DNA of 64,000 nt from Aquificota bacterium (GCA_013153635.1 JAADDZ010000026.1:1-64000); one strand, 5' to 3'. Counted from the stretch's first letter, positions 25,434 to 35,658 are shown. The notes: generated by a model not told the origin, from the sequence alone. Numbers and translations: made by a program.

Positions 25434-26667
25434 ACGCCTTAAATACTAAACATGCATTTGTTCCACCAAAGCCAAAAGAGTTTGACACTGCAACTTTGAC
25501 AGGATATTCAATAGCTTTATTTGGAACATAGTCTAAATCACATTCCGGGTCAGGATATTCGTAGTTTATAGTAGGAGGAATGATACCTTCTTTTATAGTT
25601 TTTACTGTAGCTATCGCTTCTACAGCTCCAGCGGCTCCTAGAAGGTGACCTATCATAGATTTTATAGAGCTTATTTTTAACTCGTAGGCGTGTTTTCCAA
25701 AAACTTCTTTTATTGCAAGAGTTTCTACCCTGTCATTAAGAGGGGTCGATGTTCCGTGAGCATTTATGTAATCTACTTCTGGAGGGTTTATTCTTGCATC
25801 GTTTAAAGCCATTTTGATAACTCTAACTGCTCCATCAGCATCAGCACAAGGAGCGGTGATGTGATATGCATCTCCAGTCATTCCATATCCTAATACTTCT
25901 GCATATATCTTTGCTCCTCTCTTTTTTGCGTGTTCTAACTCTTCTAAAATGAGAATCCCAGAGCCTTCACCCATAACAAACCCATCTCTTTGAGCGTCAA
26001 ACGGTCTAGATGCTTTTTGAGGTTCTTCATTTCTCGTGGATAAGGCTTTCATACTTGCAAATCCTGCTAACCCTAGAGGAGTTATAGCCGCTTCAGAACC
26101 TCCAGCTATCATTATGTCTGCATCGCCTCTTTGGATTATTTTAAGGGCATCTCCTACCGCATGAGTACCTGTTGCACAAGCGGTGACCACACAAGTGTTT
26201 GGACCTTTAAATCCGTATTCTATGGAGATATACCCAGAAGCTATATTTGATATACCAGAAGGTATAAAGAACGGAGAGACTCTTCTAGCTCCTTTTTCTA
26301 GTATAACAGAATGCTGTGCCTCTATATCTCTCAATCCTCCTATGCCGGTACCTACGATTACTCCTGCTTTATTATGGTCTATTTTGTCTAATTCTAGTCC
26401 TGAATCTTTCATGGCTTCTTTCGCGGCGGCAAAGGCATATTGTACATATCTGCTCATTCGTTTTGCATCTTTGGCGTCCATATAATCAGAAGGATTAAAA
26501 TTTTTTATCTCTGCTCCTATCTTTACAGATAGATTATAGTCTTCAGGGTTAAACTCTTTTATGTAGTCTACACCGCTTTTTCCTTCTATTAATCCTTGCC
26601 AAAATTCTTCTACACTGTTGCCTAGGGGGGTGACAGCACCAACCCCTGTTACAACAACTCTCCTCAT
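25426..26667 (-). CDS. fabF: 3-oxoacyl-[acyl-carrier-protein] synthase II
   Basis: A 413-residue condensing enzyme of fatty acid elongation. The catalytic Cys-His-His triad is visible in [23 protein letters not shown] and [12 protein letters not shown]. The N-terminus [15 protein letters not shown] and the C-terminal [11 protein letters not shown] are typical. The gene starts three bases after acpP stops, so it is translated on the same mRNA as its acyl-carrier substrate. Confidence 0.96.
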   Translation of the reverse strand: MRRVVVTGVGAVTPLGNSVEEFWQGLIEGKSGVDYIKEFNPEDYNLSVKIGAEIKNFNPSDYMDAKDAKRMSRYVQYAFAAAKEAMKDSGLELDKIDHNKAGVIVGTGIGGLRDIEAQHSVILEKGARRVSPFFIPSGISNIASGYISIEYGFKGPNTCVVTACATGTHAVGDALKIIQRGDADIMIAGGSEAAITPLGLAGFASMKALSTRNEEPQKASRPFDAQRDGFVMGEGSGILILEELEHAKKRGAKIYAEVLGYGMTGDAYHITAPCADADGAVRVIKMALNDARINPPEVDYINAHGTSTPLNDRVETLAIKEVFGKHAYELKISSIKSMIGHLLGAAGAVEAIATVKTIKEGIIPPTINYEYPDPECDLDYVPNKAIEYPVKVAVSNSFGFGGTNACLVFKAYE

Positions 26668-26670
26668 ATA

Positions 26671-26913
26671 TTATGCTCCCTGTTTTTCTCTGATATAGTT
26701 AAGTACGTCTCCTACTGTCGCAATTTTTTCTGCATCTTCATCTGGAATTTCTATTCCAAACTCTTCTTCAAAAGCCATTATTAGCTCTACTACATCTAAA
26801 GAGTCTGCTCCAAGGTCGTCTACAAATTTTGATTCAGGTTTTATCTGCTCAATGTCTACTCCTAGCTGGTCTGCAATTATTTCTTTAACTCTTTGCTCGA
26901 TATTATTTGCCAT
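26671..26913 (-). CDS. acpP: Acyl carrier protein
   Basis: An 80-residue, strongly acidic protein with the phosphopantetheine attachment site [13 protein letters not shown], where the serine of DSL is modified. Helix I ([13 protein letters not shown]) and the ending [10 protein letters not shown] match AcpP. It carries the growing acyl chain for FabG and FabF, encoded on either side. A strong AGGAGG Shine-Dalgarno is present, as expected for an abundant protein. Confidence 0.97.
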   Translation of the reverse strand: MANNIEQRVKEIIADQLGVDIEQIKPESKFVDDLGADSLDVVELIMAFEEEFGIEIPDEDAEKIATVGDVLNYIREKQGA

Positions 26914-26939
26914 ATTTATACCTCCTATAATTATTATTT

Positions 26940-27674
26940 TTAATACATACCACCATTTACATGGATTGTTTCACCTGTTATGTAAGATGCCATATCTGAC
27001 GCTAAGAATAAAACTGCATCTGCTACATCTCTTGGTTTGCCAAATCTTTTTAGAGGAATCTGGTCTAGATATTTTTCTTTTAGCTCTGCTGGAAGGTTTT
27101 CTGTCATGTCTGTTTCTATAAATCCGGGGGCAACTGCATTAACAGTTATATTTCTTGGGGCTAGCTCTTTTGCTAGGGATTTTGTAAATCCGATTAACCC
27201 TGCTTTTGTGGTAGCGTAGTTTGTTTGACCTACATTCCCTATAAATCCTATAATAGAGGATATATTGATGATTTTTCCTGTTTTTCTCTTTATCATGTCT
27301 TTTACTACTAGTTTTGTTATCTTGAACGTTCCATTTAGATTTACATTTATAACTTGTTCCCAGTCTTCATCTTTCATTCTTATAAAGAGGGTATCTTTGG
27401 TGATACCTGCATTGTTTACGAGTATGTCGACAAAGTCTACATGTTTTTTTATCTCCTGCCACGCTGTTTCTACATCTGAACTAAGGTCTAATGTAAATCC
27501 GTACGCATTGACTCCATATTCGTTTTTTATATTGTCTGCTACTATCTGGGTAGTTCCTTTATCTCTTCCTGTTATAATGACATCTGCACCTTTTTCTGCA
27601 AATGCAGATGCTATGGCTTTTCCTATACCTCGGGTAGACCCTGTTACTAGAACTGTTTTCCCTTTAAAGTCCAC
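26940..27674 (-). CDS. fabG: 3-oxoacyl-[acyl-carrier-protein] reductase
   Basis: A 244-residue classical SDR that uses NADPH to reduce beta-ketoacyl-ACP. The sequence shows the [13 protein letters not shown] cofactor motif, [10 protein letters not shown], the catalytic serine in INISSIIG and YATTKAGL (YxxxK). The end [10 protein letters not shown] is typical of FabG. It begins with GTG. It is the first gene of the fabG-acpP-fabF-rnc cluster, 58 bases after the reverse gyrase stop. Confidence 0.95.
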   Translation of the reverse strand: MDFKGKTVLVTGSTRGIGKAIASAFAEKGADVIITGRDKGTTQIVADNIKNEYGVNAYGFTLDLSSDVETAWQEIKKHVDFVDILVNNAGITKDTLFIRMKDEDWEQVINVNLNGTFKITKLVVKDMIKRKTGKIINISSIIGFIGNVGQTNYATTKAGLIGFTKSLAKELAPRNITVNAVAPGFIETDMTENLPAELKEKYLDQIPLKRFGKPRDVADAVLFLASDMASYITGETIHVNGGMY

Positions 27675-27732
27675 TTAATATCCTCTTAGATTTCGATATT
27701 TGAATCATTATATCAAATTGTTACTAAAAACT

Positions 27733-30700
27733 CTATTTTCTTAATGGTTTTATCTCTTTGTAATGTTTTAGAATCACTTCCTTAAAAAGCTCGTCTAAAA
27801 TTTTTTCATAATCTATCTGATTTTTTTCTACTTTGTCCATGAGTTCTTCTAATTCTCTTGTGAAGTTTTCGTTTACAAATCTGTAAAAGTCTTCTCTAGC
27901 TTTTATAATTTTTATTACTAGCCTTCCTAGTTTTGTTGGGAATAAGTATCCGTTTCTTTCTATTATGTAATGTTTTTCTAGTAGTTTTTCTATGGTTACT
28001 GCATATGTTGATGGTCTTCCTATACCTTTTTCTTTCATATCTTGTATAACTGTAGCATATGTGTAGTAGGGTACTTTTGGTTTTAGGCTAAATTTTTTGG
28101 TATTTGTTACTTCGTATTTTCCTGCTTCTATTTTGTAGGTTTTTATAGGAAGGATAAGGTTGTATCCATCTTTTATGATATTGGTTATGACTTCTTCTGT
28201 TTTTTCTATATTTTGTGCTTTTATTATATATACTGTTTTTTCTACTACTGTTTCTCTCATCTGGGAAGCGATAAACTGTCTAAATATTAGGTCGTATAGG
28301 TTTATGTGGTCTTTTGTTATGTTTGATATGTTCATGGTTATAATGACAGATTTTAGCTCTTCTGCATCTATTGGACGGGTAGGTCTTATACATTCATGAG
28401 CTCCTCCTGCTGTAGAGAAAGTCCTTATTTTTAGATATTCTTCTCCAAAGTTATCTATTATGTACTCTTTTGCTACAGATACCCCTACAGGGGATACTCT
28501 TATGCTGTCTGTTCTGTGATATGTTATAAATCCTGTCTCAAATAGTTCTTGGGCTAGCTCCATCGTTTTTTGGGGAGGATATTTTAGTTTTGATGAGGCT
28601 TGTGATAGTAGAGTATCTGTAGAAAATGGTTTTTCAAAAAGCTCTTCTGATTTTTTTTCTTTTTCTTCTATGGTTATAGATTCTAAGGTTTTGAAGAACT
28701 GTTTTCCCTCTTTTTTATCTTCGAATATGAACTCTATTGGGTAATCTTGGATTAGGATTCTAATTACAGCTACTTTTTGTTTTGCTTCATCTGTTCTGTT
28801 TACTATCCATTCTAGTACTGGTGTCTGTACTCTTCCTGCTGATAACCAGTGTTTGTGAAGTTTCTTCTGTACATACTGGGATATGGTAAATCCTATCCAC
28901 CTGTCTGCGATTCTCCTTACGAGCTGGGCTTTTACTAGGGATTCGTCAATCTCTCGTGGATATTGTATCGCTTCTAGAAAAGCTTTTTTTGTTACTTCGT
29001 GGAATTCTGCTCTTTTGATGGTTGGGTTGTACGGTAGTGAATTTAGAAATATGTCAAACGCTATTTTCTCTCCTTCTGTGTCTGGGTCTGTTGCTATGAA
29101 TATCTCTTTTACTTCAAGGTCTAGTTCTCTAATACTGTCTATAATATCTTTTTTGTTTTGATTGTTTTCTTCTATTGGTTCAAATATAGGTATATATATG
29201 TTTTCTTTTTTTAGAACTCCGTAATAATACTGCTCTTTGTTTAGGTCGTAAAGGTGACCTTTACTTGCTACTATTGTTAGGAATCTCTCTCCTACTGCTA
29301 TCTCATAAGCATCTACATGTTTTAGTTTTCTTCTTAGAGGTCTTCCAAAGAAAGAAGATATTGTCCTTGCTTTGTTAGGGGATTCTACTATAATTAAAGT
29401 GGTTTTAAATGACTGTTTTTCTTCTGGTATATACTCTCCTGCTAGGAGCTTTTTTACTTTTTCCCTGTCTTTATCTATCATTTTTAGTATCTGTTTTAGG
29501 TTTACTTGAGATACTGGTTTGAATTCTATATCTTCACTAAACCATCTTACTTTTTTCTGTAGGGAAAAAAATGCCTTTTCATCATCTACTAGAAGGTAAG
29601 AAAGACCTTTTGTTAGACCTCCGGGATATAGTCTAGATGTTCTACCTGATGCTTGAATATAGCCAGTAACGTCTGCTGTTATTAATATAAAATTCCCCTG
29701 CTCTTCTTTTATTGTAACTTCTGGGGAGTTTTTAATCGCATTAAAAATCTCTTCTTGCTGGAGAAGGGATATTGTGAACTGCTGTATCTCCTTTAGTTTT
29801 TGGAGTTTGTCTTGGGGGAGTTTTTCTACAGGTAGGAAACTGTAATTTTTTAAAAAGTTTATATTTTCGTACAGTTTTGTTTGGGTTTTCCAATCTATCA
29901 ATCTCTTTTTGACTAAGAATGGGGTAATAATAAGTAAAAAGTAATAAAGGTGTGTAAATTTCTCTTCTATTGATATATTAAACATCAGTTTTGGGACTCC
30001 AATAAAAAGGGCATATCTGATTACATCTGGTAAGTCTACGCCTCTGGCAAGAGGGTTTCTATAGCTGGCAAATCCTACAGCTACAGGAGCTTTACCGCTT
30101 CTAAACTCATCTATTCTATCCCAAAATTCTTCATAATGAATCGCATTTATACCGTTTGATTTTAGAAATTGTATGTATCTGTTTAGGTTTTCTCTTGTTT
30201 CTGAAGAGGACATAAACACTAAACCACCTGTACCTAACTGTTTTATCTTTTTTATCGATTCTTCCCATAACTTGTCTATTGGTAGCTTCTCGTATACATC
30301 CTCTATATTTCGTAAGGTTAAGGAAGGTCTTCCAACCTCAAATCCTAAAAGCTCCCTAAATAGAAGAACTCTTTTGGAACGAGGATTTGAAGTTGCTGAA
30401 GATACTATTAAAACTCCTTTTCTCTTTTTTGCTATGTTTTCTATCTTTTTTTGGAAATTTTGGTATATCTCTAATATTTTTTCGTCAGGTTGTCCTTGGG
30501 AAAATATTTTCTGTTTAAAATTTATAAATTTTAAAGTTTGCTCTATATCTTCTTCAGAAAATCCAAGTAACATTAAAACTTTATCTATATTTTTTGCACT
30601 TTTTAAAATACTGTCCACATCATCGATGAATACTAATTGATAGATTCCTTTTGGTATAATGTCTATGTTTTTGTACAGGAACATAGATGTAGTTATCAAG

Positions 30701-31227
30701 ATTTTGAAATCTTGATTTTTTATCTTCTCTTTTAGTGTTTCTTTTTTGGATTTTGTTTTTGCAAACTTTGAGGAGTAAGCTACTATATCCTCTGGGGATA
30801 CTCCAAATTTTATAAGCCTATCATAAGCTTGATTGACTAGTATCTGGGTGGGAAATATAAGATACACTTTTTGGTTTTTCTTTTCTATCAAATACTTGGA
30901 TAAAACGAGACCAAATGTAGTTTTTCCTATACCGGTTGGTGCTAAAAGTGCATGAGATATTCCCAAAAAGAATCTAATCGCCCATGTTTCTTGAACAGAC
31001 CACAGGTCATTTTTTACTAGGGACTTAAAATATTCATTAAAATCTTTTATTGTTTCCCAAAGGCTACAGACTGTTTTAAACTGTCCATGCTCTATATATC
31101 TACACAGCTGTTCTCTTGGTACTTCTTGGGGCAGACATCTTTCACATACGAGTCCTTTGTATAATCTATCTGATGTTATATCCCCCTCACAGTTTGGACA
31201 CATATTTTTATATATAACAGGTACCAT
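27733..31227 (-). CDS. rgy: Reverse gyrase (helicase-topoisomerase IA fusion)
   Basis: A 1164-residue ATP-dependent enzyme that introduces positive supercoils, a hallmark of hyperthermophiles and some thermophiles. An N-terminal zinc finger (C10, C13, C28, C31) is followed by an SF2 helicase module with Walker A APTGIGKT at 96-103 and the Walker B-type FIDDVDS. Helicase motifs continue to the GYIQASGRTSRLYPGG segment. From about residue 610 the topoisomerase IA half begins with TLIIVESPNKARTI (Toprim), IATDPDTEGEKIAFD and the active-site Y903 in ITYHRTDSIRVSP. The second zinc finger often found in the Toprim region is not visible. A GGAGGGG Shine-Dalgarno precedes the ATG. Confidence 0.97.
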   Translation of the reverse strand: MVPVIYKNMCPNCEGDITSDRLYKGLVCERCLPQEVPREQLCRYIEHGQFKTVCSLWETIKDFNEYFKSLVKNDLWSVQETWAIRFFLGISHALLAPTGIGKTTFGLVLSKYLIEKKNQKVYLIFPTQILVNQAYDRLIKFGVSPEDIVAYSSKFAKTKSKKETLKEKIKNQDFKILITTSMFLYKNIDIIPKGIYQLVFIDDVDSILKSAKNIDKVLMLLGFSEEDIEQTLKFINFKQKIFSQGQPDEKILEIYQNFQKKIENIAKKRKGVLIVSSATSNPRSKRVLLFRELLGFEVGRPSLTLRNIEDVYEKLPIDKLWEESIKKIKQLGTGGLVFMSSSETRENLNRYIQFLKSNGINAIHYEEFWDRIDEFRSGKAPVAVGFASYRNPLARGVDLPDVIRYALFIGVPKLMFNISIEEKFTHLYYFLLIITPFLVKKRLIDWKTQTKLYENINFLKNYSFLPVEKLPQDKLQKLKEIQQFTISLLQQEEIFNAIKNSPEVTIKEEQGNFILITADVTGYIQASGRTSRLYPGGLTKGLSYLLVDDEKAFFSLQKKVRWFSEDIEFKPVSQVNLKQILKMIDKDREKVKKLLAGEYIPEEKQSFKTTLIIVESPNKARTISSFFGRPLRRKLKHVDAYEIAVGERFLTIVASKGHLYDLNKEQYYYGVLKKENIYIPIFEPIEENNQNKKDIIDSIRELDLEVKEIFIATDPDTEGEKIAFDIFLNSLPYNPTIKRAEFHEVTKKAFLEAIQYPREIDESLVKAQLVRRIADRWIGFTISQYVQKKLHKHWLSAGRVQTPVLEWIVNRTDEAKQKVAVIRILIQDYPIEFIFEDKKEGKQFFKTLESITIEEKEKKSEELFEKPFSTDTLLSQASSKLKYPPQKTMELAQELFETGFITYHRTDSIRVSPVGVSVAKEYIIDNFGEEYLKIRTFSTAGGAHECIRPTRPIDAEELKSVIITMNISNITKDHINLYDLIFRQFIASQMRETVVEKTVYIIKAQNIEKTEEVITNIIKDGYNLILPIKTYKIEAGKYEVTNTKKFSLKPKVPYYTYATVIQDMKEKGIGRPSTYAVTIEKLLEKHYIIERNGYLFPTKLGRLVIKIIKAREDFYRFVNENFTRELEELMDKVEKNQIDYEKILDELFKEVILKHYKEIKPLRK

Positions 31228-31265
31228 AACCCCTCCTAACTACTTTTACCATTATTTTGATATAA

Positions 31266-31922
31266 TTAACGGCTTTTTTCTACACCTACTTTCTCACAGT
31301 ATTTTCCTACTGGACATTTTGAGCAGATTGGAGATATAGGTTTACATATAGTTTGTCCAAAGGCTACTAGTATTTCATTTAGTTTTGACCAGTAATCTTT
31401 AGGAACTTTTTTCATAAGCTCAAACTCTGTTTCTTCAGGAGTCTTAGTTTGAACAAAACCTAATCTGTTCGTTATTCTGTGAACATGGGTATCTACACAT
31501 ATCGCTGGTTTTTGGTATCCTTTGCTTAAGACAAGATTTGCTGTTTTTCTACCTACACCTTTTAGCTTTAGAAGCTGGTCTAACGTATCTGGGACTTTTC
31601 CTCCAAAGTTCTGTATAAGGTTTTGGGAAATCTCCTTTATGATTTTTGCTTTGTTTTTATAGAAACCTGCAGGATATATCAGTTTTTGGATTTCTTCTTC
31701 GGAGAGATTCACCATTTTATATGGATTATCTGCTTTTTTAAAAAGCTTTTTAGATACTTCGTGGGTAACTTCATCTCTCGTTCTTAAACTTATTATTGTA
31801 GAAATTAATACTTTATAGGGGTCTTTTGTTTCGTCTGCCAAGTTTGCAACCACTGGAGCATTCCATTTTTTATACTCCCTTTCTAAGGTATGCAAAACCT
31901 TCAAAAATGTGTCTTTATCCAT
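31266..31922 (-). CDS. nth: Endonuclease III (DNA glycosylase/AP lyase)
   Basis: A base-excision repair enzyme of 218 residues that removes oxidised pyrimidines. The helix-hairpin-helix [16 protein letters not shown] carries the catalytic lysine, and [14 protein letters not shown] carries the catalytic aspartate. The [4Fe-4S] loop at the C-terminus has four cysteines ([17 protein letters not shown]). It lies 38 bases upstream of reverse gyrase on the same strand, so two DNA-maintenance genes may share a transcript. Confidence 0.95.
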   Translation of the reverse strand: MDKDTFLKVLHTLEREYKKWNAPVVANLADETKDPYKVLISTIISLRTRDEVTHEVSKKLFKKADNPYKMVNLSEEEIQKLIYPAGFYKNKAKIIKEISQNLIQNFGGKVPDTLDQLLKLKGVGRKTANLVLSKGYQKPAICVDTHVHRITNRLGFVQTKTPEETEFELMKKVPKDYWSKLNEILVAFGQTICKPISPICSKCPVGKYCEKVGVEKSR

Positions 31923-31992
31923 GTTTACTGCTCTTTTCTGTGAGTATTTATTGCATATCTTATTTTATGCTAATTTTTGATTGAGGTTCTGC

Positions 31993-32400
31993 ATGAAACA
32001 TACAAACGCTCAAACGGTCTTTATTGTAGAAAATTGTCTATTTTTACTTATAAAAGAAAAAGAGATGTTTAATTACATCAATACAATCAAAAATTATGAT
32101 ATTGGACTGAAAATAAAAAAACCAAAAGAGCAGACAGTTCCTCTTTATTTTTATATCTTGTTAAAAGACAGACATACAGAAGAAAGTTTTAAGATAAATA
32201 TAAACATAAATGAAAAAATGTTAAAAACCTTATCTTCTTCTCTCGACTTTGTAGAGAATATAGTGTTTGTAGACCAAGAATCTGGGAAAATGACAAAAGC
32301 TTACAAAATCAATAAATTTTTGAAAAAAAATTGGAATGAGAGTATAAAAGCCCTACAAGAGATATATCTGCTAAAGAAGATGCTAAGAGAGATTAGATAA
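31993..32400 (+). CDS. Hypothetical protein (135 aa)
   Basis: An unrecognised, lysine-rich soluble protein of 135 residues with no signal peptide or membrane helix. The middle has beta-like segments (QTVPLYFYILLKD, SFKINININ) and the C-terminal third is helical and basic (KINKFLKKNWNESIKALQE). I chose ATG at 31993, six bases after an AGG; a TTG at 31981 is in frame. It is divergent from nth and its last 18 bases overlap the convergent dehydrogenase gene. No function can be given. Confidence 0.65.
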   Translation: MKHTNAQTVFIVENCLFLLIKEKEMFNYINTIKNYDIGLKIKKPKEQTVPLYFYILLKDRHTEESFKINININEKMLKTLSSSLDFVENIVFVDQESGKMTKAYKINKFLKKNWNESIKALQEIYLLKKMLREIR

Positions 32401-33246
32401 TTTCTTGTATACTTCTAAAACTGCAGAAAAATCCAAATCACCAAGATTATAAGCCCTTGCACCATTGTAGAGCTGATGAGAAGTTGAAGTGATAACGATA
32501 GGTACTTTTACCTCTTGGGCTAAATCTACAGCGTAGCTAAGGTCTTTATGTATCAAGTTTACTGAAAAATGAGTCTGATAATCTTCATTTAAGAGTTTTT
32601 CCATTTTAGCATCTAAAATCATAGATTTTCCTGCACCATTTGCCAGTACACTAAGAGCCATTTTTCTTGATATTCCAGATTTTTCTGCAAGCACTAACGC
32701 CTCACACAAAGAAGAAAGAAAATTTCCCAATACAGTATTATTAACCAATTTCATAGTGGAAGCCATACCATAATCACCAAGATAAAAAATCTGCTTACCT
32801 AAAACAGAAAATATATCATAATACCTTTCAAATATCTCCTTATCCCCACTTACAACGATAGTGAGCAATCCCTTTTCAGCTGGAATTACACTTCCTATAA
32901 CAGGAGCTTCTAAAAATTCAGCTCCTTCTTTTATCAACATCTCTGCTATTCTTTTTGCTGTTTCTGGATATATAGTGGTCATATCTATGAAAACTTTTCC
33001 TTTTATAGATTTTCCGCTATTAATAATCTTTTGATATACCTCTTCTACAGAGCTTGAATCAAACAACATAGTTATTATCACATCTCTATCTTCTAATAAA
33101 TCTTCCAAAGATTCTACATAAGGTAGTCCACTTTCTATAGCCTTTCCTAGACTTCTATTCCACACTTTTACATCGTAACCAGCTTTATACAGGTTAGTTG
33201 CCATAGGAAGCCCCATATGTCCTAAGCCTATCCACCCTATTTTCAC
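32383..33246 (-). CDS. NAD(P)-dependent beta-hydroxyacid dehydrogenase (HIBADH family)
   Basis: A 287-residue oxidoreductase with the N-terminal Rossmann motif KIGWIGLGHMGLPMATNL, the substrate-site segment EAPVIGSVIPAEKG and the catalytic-lysine helix MKLVNNTVLGN. This is the 3-hydroxyisobutyrate / glyoxylate-succinic semialdehyde reductase family. Small bacterial members often reduce glyoxylate or succinic semialdehyde. The substrate cannot be decided from sequence. The start is GTG with GAGG eight bases upstream. Confidence 0.85.
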   Translation of the reverse strand: MKIGWIGLGHMGLPMATNLYKAGYDVKVWNRSLGKAIESGLPYVESLEDLLEDRDVIITMLFDSSSVEEVYQKIINSGKSIKGKVFIDMTTIYPETAKRIAEMLIKEGAEFLEAPVIGSVIPAEKGLLTIVVSGDKEIFERYYDIFSVLGKQIFYLGDYGMASTMKLVNNTVLGNFLSSLCEALVLAEKSGISRKMALSVLANGAGKSMILDAKMEKLLNEDYQTHFSVNLIHKDLSYAVDLAQEVKVPIVITSTSHQLYNGARAYNLGDLDFSAVLEVYKKLSNLS

Positions 33247-33320
33247 AGTGATAACCTCTACTCAAAGTTTTTAAAATTATACTACCGAAAAAAGACAAAG
33301 ATGGAAGGAAATAAATTGAA

Positions 33321-33722
33321 TTACAAAGAGACATTCCTTTTTTTTAGTAAGTATCTTAGCTCTTCACATTTCTTTGTCCATGTTCCTCTCTTTCTCCTAA
33401 AAACACCTACAAAATCGAGGGATATTTCATCTGCACAGTACAAGTCCACTAATATATAAATCTGACTGATAATACTACTTGACTCGAATTTAATACTGTA
33501 TTTGTCTATGATAGTAAAAAATTTTTCTGGTTCACAGAAAAGCACATATATATATAAAACTGCTTTTTCTTTTTGATTTAATTCCAGTAACTTAATATTA
33601 CTTTTTAGTAATTTTTCTTTAAAATCTTTCTTATTTATACCAAACAAATCACATAATTCGTCCAAATTATTAATAGTCCTATCAAATCCTAATTCAGATT
33701 CAGAAAAAGCAAACTGTCTCAT
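33321..33722 (-). CDS. Hypothetical protein (133 aa)
   Basis: An unrecognised soluble protein of 133 residues. The N-terminal half is acidic (FSESELGFDRTINNLDELCD) and the C-terminus is basic (RRKRGTWTKKCEELRYLLKK). It is mostly helical in appearance, without a signal peptide or membrane helix. I chose ATG at 33722, which has GGGG six bases upstream (TTGGGGCTAAAT); an in-frame TTG at 33734 is possible. It lies 57 bases downstream of another unknown gene on the same strand. No family is recognised. Confidence 0.6.
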   Translation of the reverse strand: MRQFAFSESELGFDRTINNLDELCDLFGINKKDFKEKLLKSNIKLLELNQKEKAVLYIYVLFCEPEKFFTIIDKYSIKFESSSIISQIYILVDLYCADEISLDFVGVFRRKRGTWTKKCEELRYLLKKRNVSL

Positions 33723-33779
33723 ATTTAGCCCCAAATTCGTTTTTAACTGATTTTATTTTCGGAATAACCTAAAGGAAAT

Positions 33780-34181
33780 TTAATCAGGAATTTTACCAGA
33801 TAAAATTGCAGAAATTTCAGATACTTCATCTAGGATATGTTTAATTTCGATGATTTTTTCCAAAAATTTTGGCTCTTTTTTAAAAGAAAGAACAAAATCA
33901 TTAATCAATTCATCTACACCCTTTTTCTCTTTTAACCAATATTCTATATCTAGACTGTTTATCAACCTTTCTATTCCTTCTAAGGCAAACTGAATCCAGT
34001 TATAAACAGATACACTATCAGTAAGAGTTTCGTGGTGTTCTTTTATAGAGTCTAGGATTTTTTTCAGTTTGAATAACTGTCTATCCAAAAGATAGTACAG
34101 ATTAGGGTTGGTAGATTTTAAAGCTAAAAGACTAGCTTTTGTATTATCTATTTTTGAAAATAAAAAAGATGCCTTTTCCAT
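33780..34181 (-). CDS. Hypothetical helical protein (133 aa)
   Basis: A 133-residue protein that reads as an all-helical, coiled-coil-like soluble protein with many Leu/Ile heptad positions (LFKLKKILDSIKEHHETL, FLEKIIEIKHILDEVSEIS). It has no cysteine, no signal and no catalytic motif. It starts with ATG without an obvious Shine-Dalgarno, in the divergent region shared with the sugar epimerase gene at 34234. It may be co-transcribed with the 133-residue gene downstream. The function is unknown; HEPN-like or adaptor helical bundles are possible but not supported. Confidence 0.6.
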   Translation of the reverse strand: MEKASFLFSKIDNTKASLLALKSTNPNLYYLLDRQLFKLKKILDSIKEHHETLTDSVSVYNWIQFALEGIERLINSLDIEYWLKEKKGVDELINDFVLSFKKEPKFLEKIIEIKHILDEVSEISAILSGKIPD

Positions 34182-34233
34182 AAAGGAATTATATCATAAT
34201 TATGATAGATAAAATCTAAGCTGGAGGAATAAA

Positions 34234-35205
34234 TTGAAAAATATACTAGTTACTGGTATCGCTGGTTTTATAGGTTGGAAAACAGGAGAAAAACTATTAG
34301 AAAAAGGTATAAACGTTATAGGTATTGACAATATGAATGATTACTATGATGTAAGATTGAAAGAATGGAGGTTAAACCAACTAAAAAAATACGAAAATTT
34401 TAAGTTTTATCATACAGATATAGAGAATCTTGGAGCTTTGGAAGTGCTATTTAACGACAACAAGATAGACGCAGTTATAAATCTTGCCGCAAGAGCCGGC
34501 GTAAGATACAGTATAATAAATCCCCACATATACATGAGTACTAATGCTCAAGGTACCTTAAATCTACTAGAAGTAATGAAAAAACATCATATAAAAAAAA
34601 TGGTTCTAGCTTCTACATCTTCCCTATACGCTGGACAACCTATGCCATTTAAAGAAGATTTGCCAGTTAACACCCCCATATCACCATACGCCGCATCAAA
34701 AAAAGCCGCCGAAGTTACCGCCTACACTTATCACTATCTATACGGGATAGATGTAACAATAGTTAGATATTTCACCGTTTACGGACCTGCAGGAAGACCT
34801 GATATGAGTATCTTCAGGTTTATAAAATGGGTAGATGAGGGAACACCTATAGAGCTTTTTGGAGACGGCTCTCAATCTAGAGATTTTACATATGTAGACG
34901 ATATTGCAGAAGGTACTATCAAAGCACTCAAAGAAGTTGGATATGAGATTATAAACCTCGGAGGGGGAAAGAATCCTATATCTTTAAACTATGTAATTAG
35001 TAAAATAGAAGAATACCTAGGAAAAAAGGCTAAAATAGAATACAAACCTTTCCACAAAGCAGACCTAAAAGAGACATGGGCAGACATAACAAAAGCAGAA
35101 AAGATACTCAACTGGAAACCTAAAATAACGTTTGAAGAAGGATTAAAAAGAACAATAGAATGGTATTTAGAAAACAAAGATTGGTTAAAAGATATAAAAC
35201 TATAA
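34234..35205 (+). CDS. NAD-dependent sugar-nucleotide epimerase (UDP-glucuronate 4-epimerase-like)
   Basis: A 323-residue extended SDR. It shows VTGIAGFIGWKTGEKLL (cofactor motif), NLAARAGVRYSI, LASTSSLYAG with the catalytic Thr/Ser and SPYAASKKAAEV (YxxxK). NLAARAGVRYS and RYFTVYGPAGRPDMSIF are typical of UDP-glucuronate 4-epimerases (CapI/LspL type). It probably supplies UDP-galacturonate for surface polysaccharide. The TTG start has GGAGG eight bases upstream. It is followed ten bases later by the yjbQ-like gene. Confidence 0.88.
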   Translation: MKNILVTGIAGFIGWKTGEKLLEKGINVIGIDNMNDYYDVRLKEWRLNQLKKYENFKFYHTDIENLGALEVLFNDNKIDAVINLAARAGVRYSIINPHIYMSTNAQGTLNLLEVMKKHHIKKMVLASTSSLYAGQPMPFKEDLPVNTPISPYAASKKAAEVTAYTYHYLYGIDVTIVRYFTVYGPAGRPDMSIFRFIKWVDEGTPIELFGDGSQSRDFTYVDDIAEGTIKALKEVGYEIINLGGGKNPISLNYVISKIEEYLGKKAKIEYKPFHKADLKETWADITKAEKILNWKPKITFEEGLKRTIEWYLENKDWLKDIKL

Positions 35206-35215
35206 GGAGATAAAG

Positions 35216-35614
35216 ATGATTAAATACTTAGAAATCTATACAGAAAAAAGAACTCACTTTGTAGACATCACAGACGAAATAAAAAAATTAGTAGAAGAAA
35301 GTGCCGTCTTAGAAGGGGTATGCTACATATATGTACCCCATACAACCGCTGGTATCTTCATAAATGAAAATGCTGACCCTGATGTAAAATGGGACATAGA
35401 AAATACATTAGAAAAATTGATACCTTGGGAAAACAACTATCAACATTTAGAAGGAAATGCGGCGGCTCACATTAAATCAGTGTTAGTAGGAACAAACACC
35501 TCAATTCCTATTTTAAAAGGACATCTTCTACTTGGAACTTGGCAAGGTATATTCTTTGCAGAATTCGATGGTCCAAGAACAAGAAAAGTAATAGTTAAAA
35601 TTATGCAGGGATAA
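35216..35614 (+). CDS. YjbQ / UPF0047 family protein
   Basis: A 132-residue single-domain protein of the UPF0047 (YjbQ) family. The conserved residues appear in GVCYIYVPHTTAGIFINENADPDV, the central HLEGNAAAHIKSVLVG and the ending GTWQGIFFAEFDGPR. The histidines in VPHTTA and NAAAH probably bind metal. Some members show weak thiamine-phosphate synthase activity, so databases call them secondary thiamine-phosphate synthase enzymes. The real role is uncertain. An AAGGAG Shine-Dalgarno precedes the ATG. Confidence 0.92.
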   Translation: MIKYLEIYTEKRTHFVDITDEIKKLVEESAVLEGVCYIYVPHTTAGIFINENADPDVKWDIENTLEKLIPWENNYQHLEGNAAAHIKSVLVGTNTSIPILKGHLLLGTWQGIFFAEFDGPRTRKVIVKIMQG

Positions 35615-35658
35615 ATATATAATATAACCACCTAATATCTATCAAGTGAGGCTTTAAC

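Noticed and set aside
33316-33480. Plus-strand TTG frame with a GGAAGG upstream, antisense to a hypothetical gene
   Set aside because: About 50 codons, no coding character, and lies opposite a better-supported minus-strand gene. The Shine-Dalgarno match is weak.
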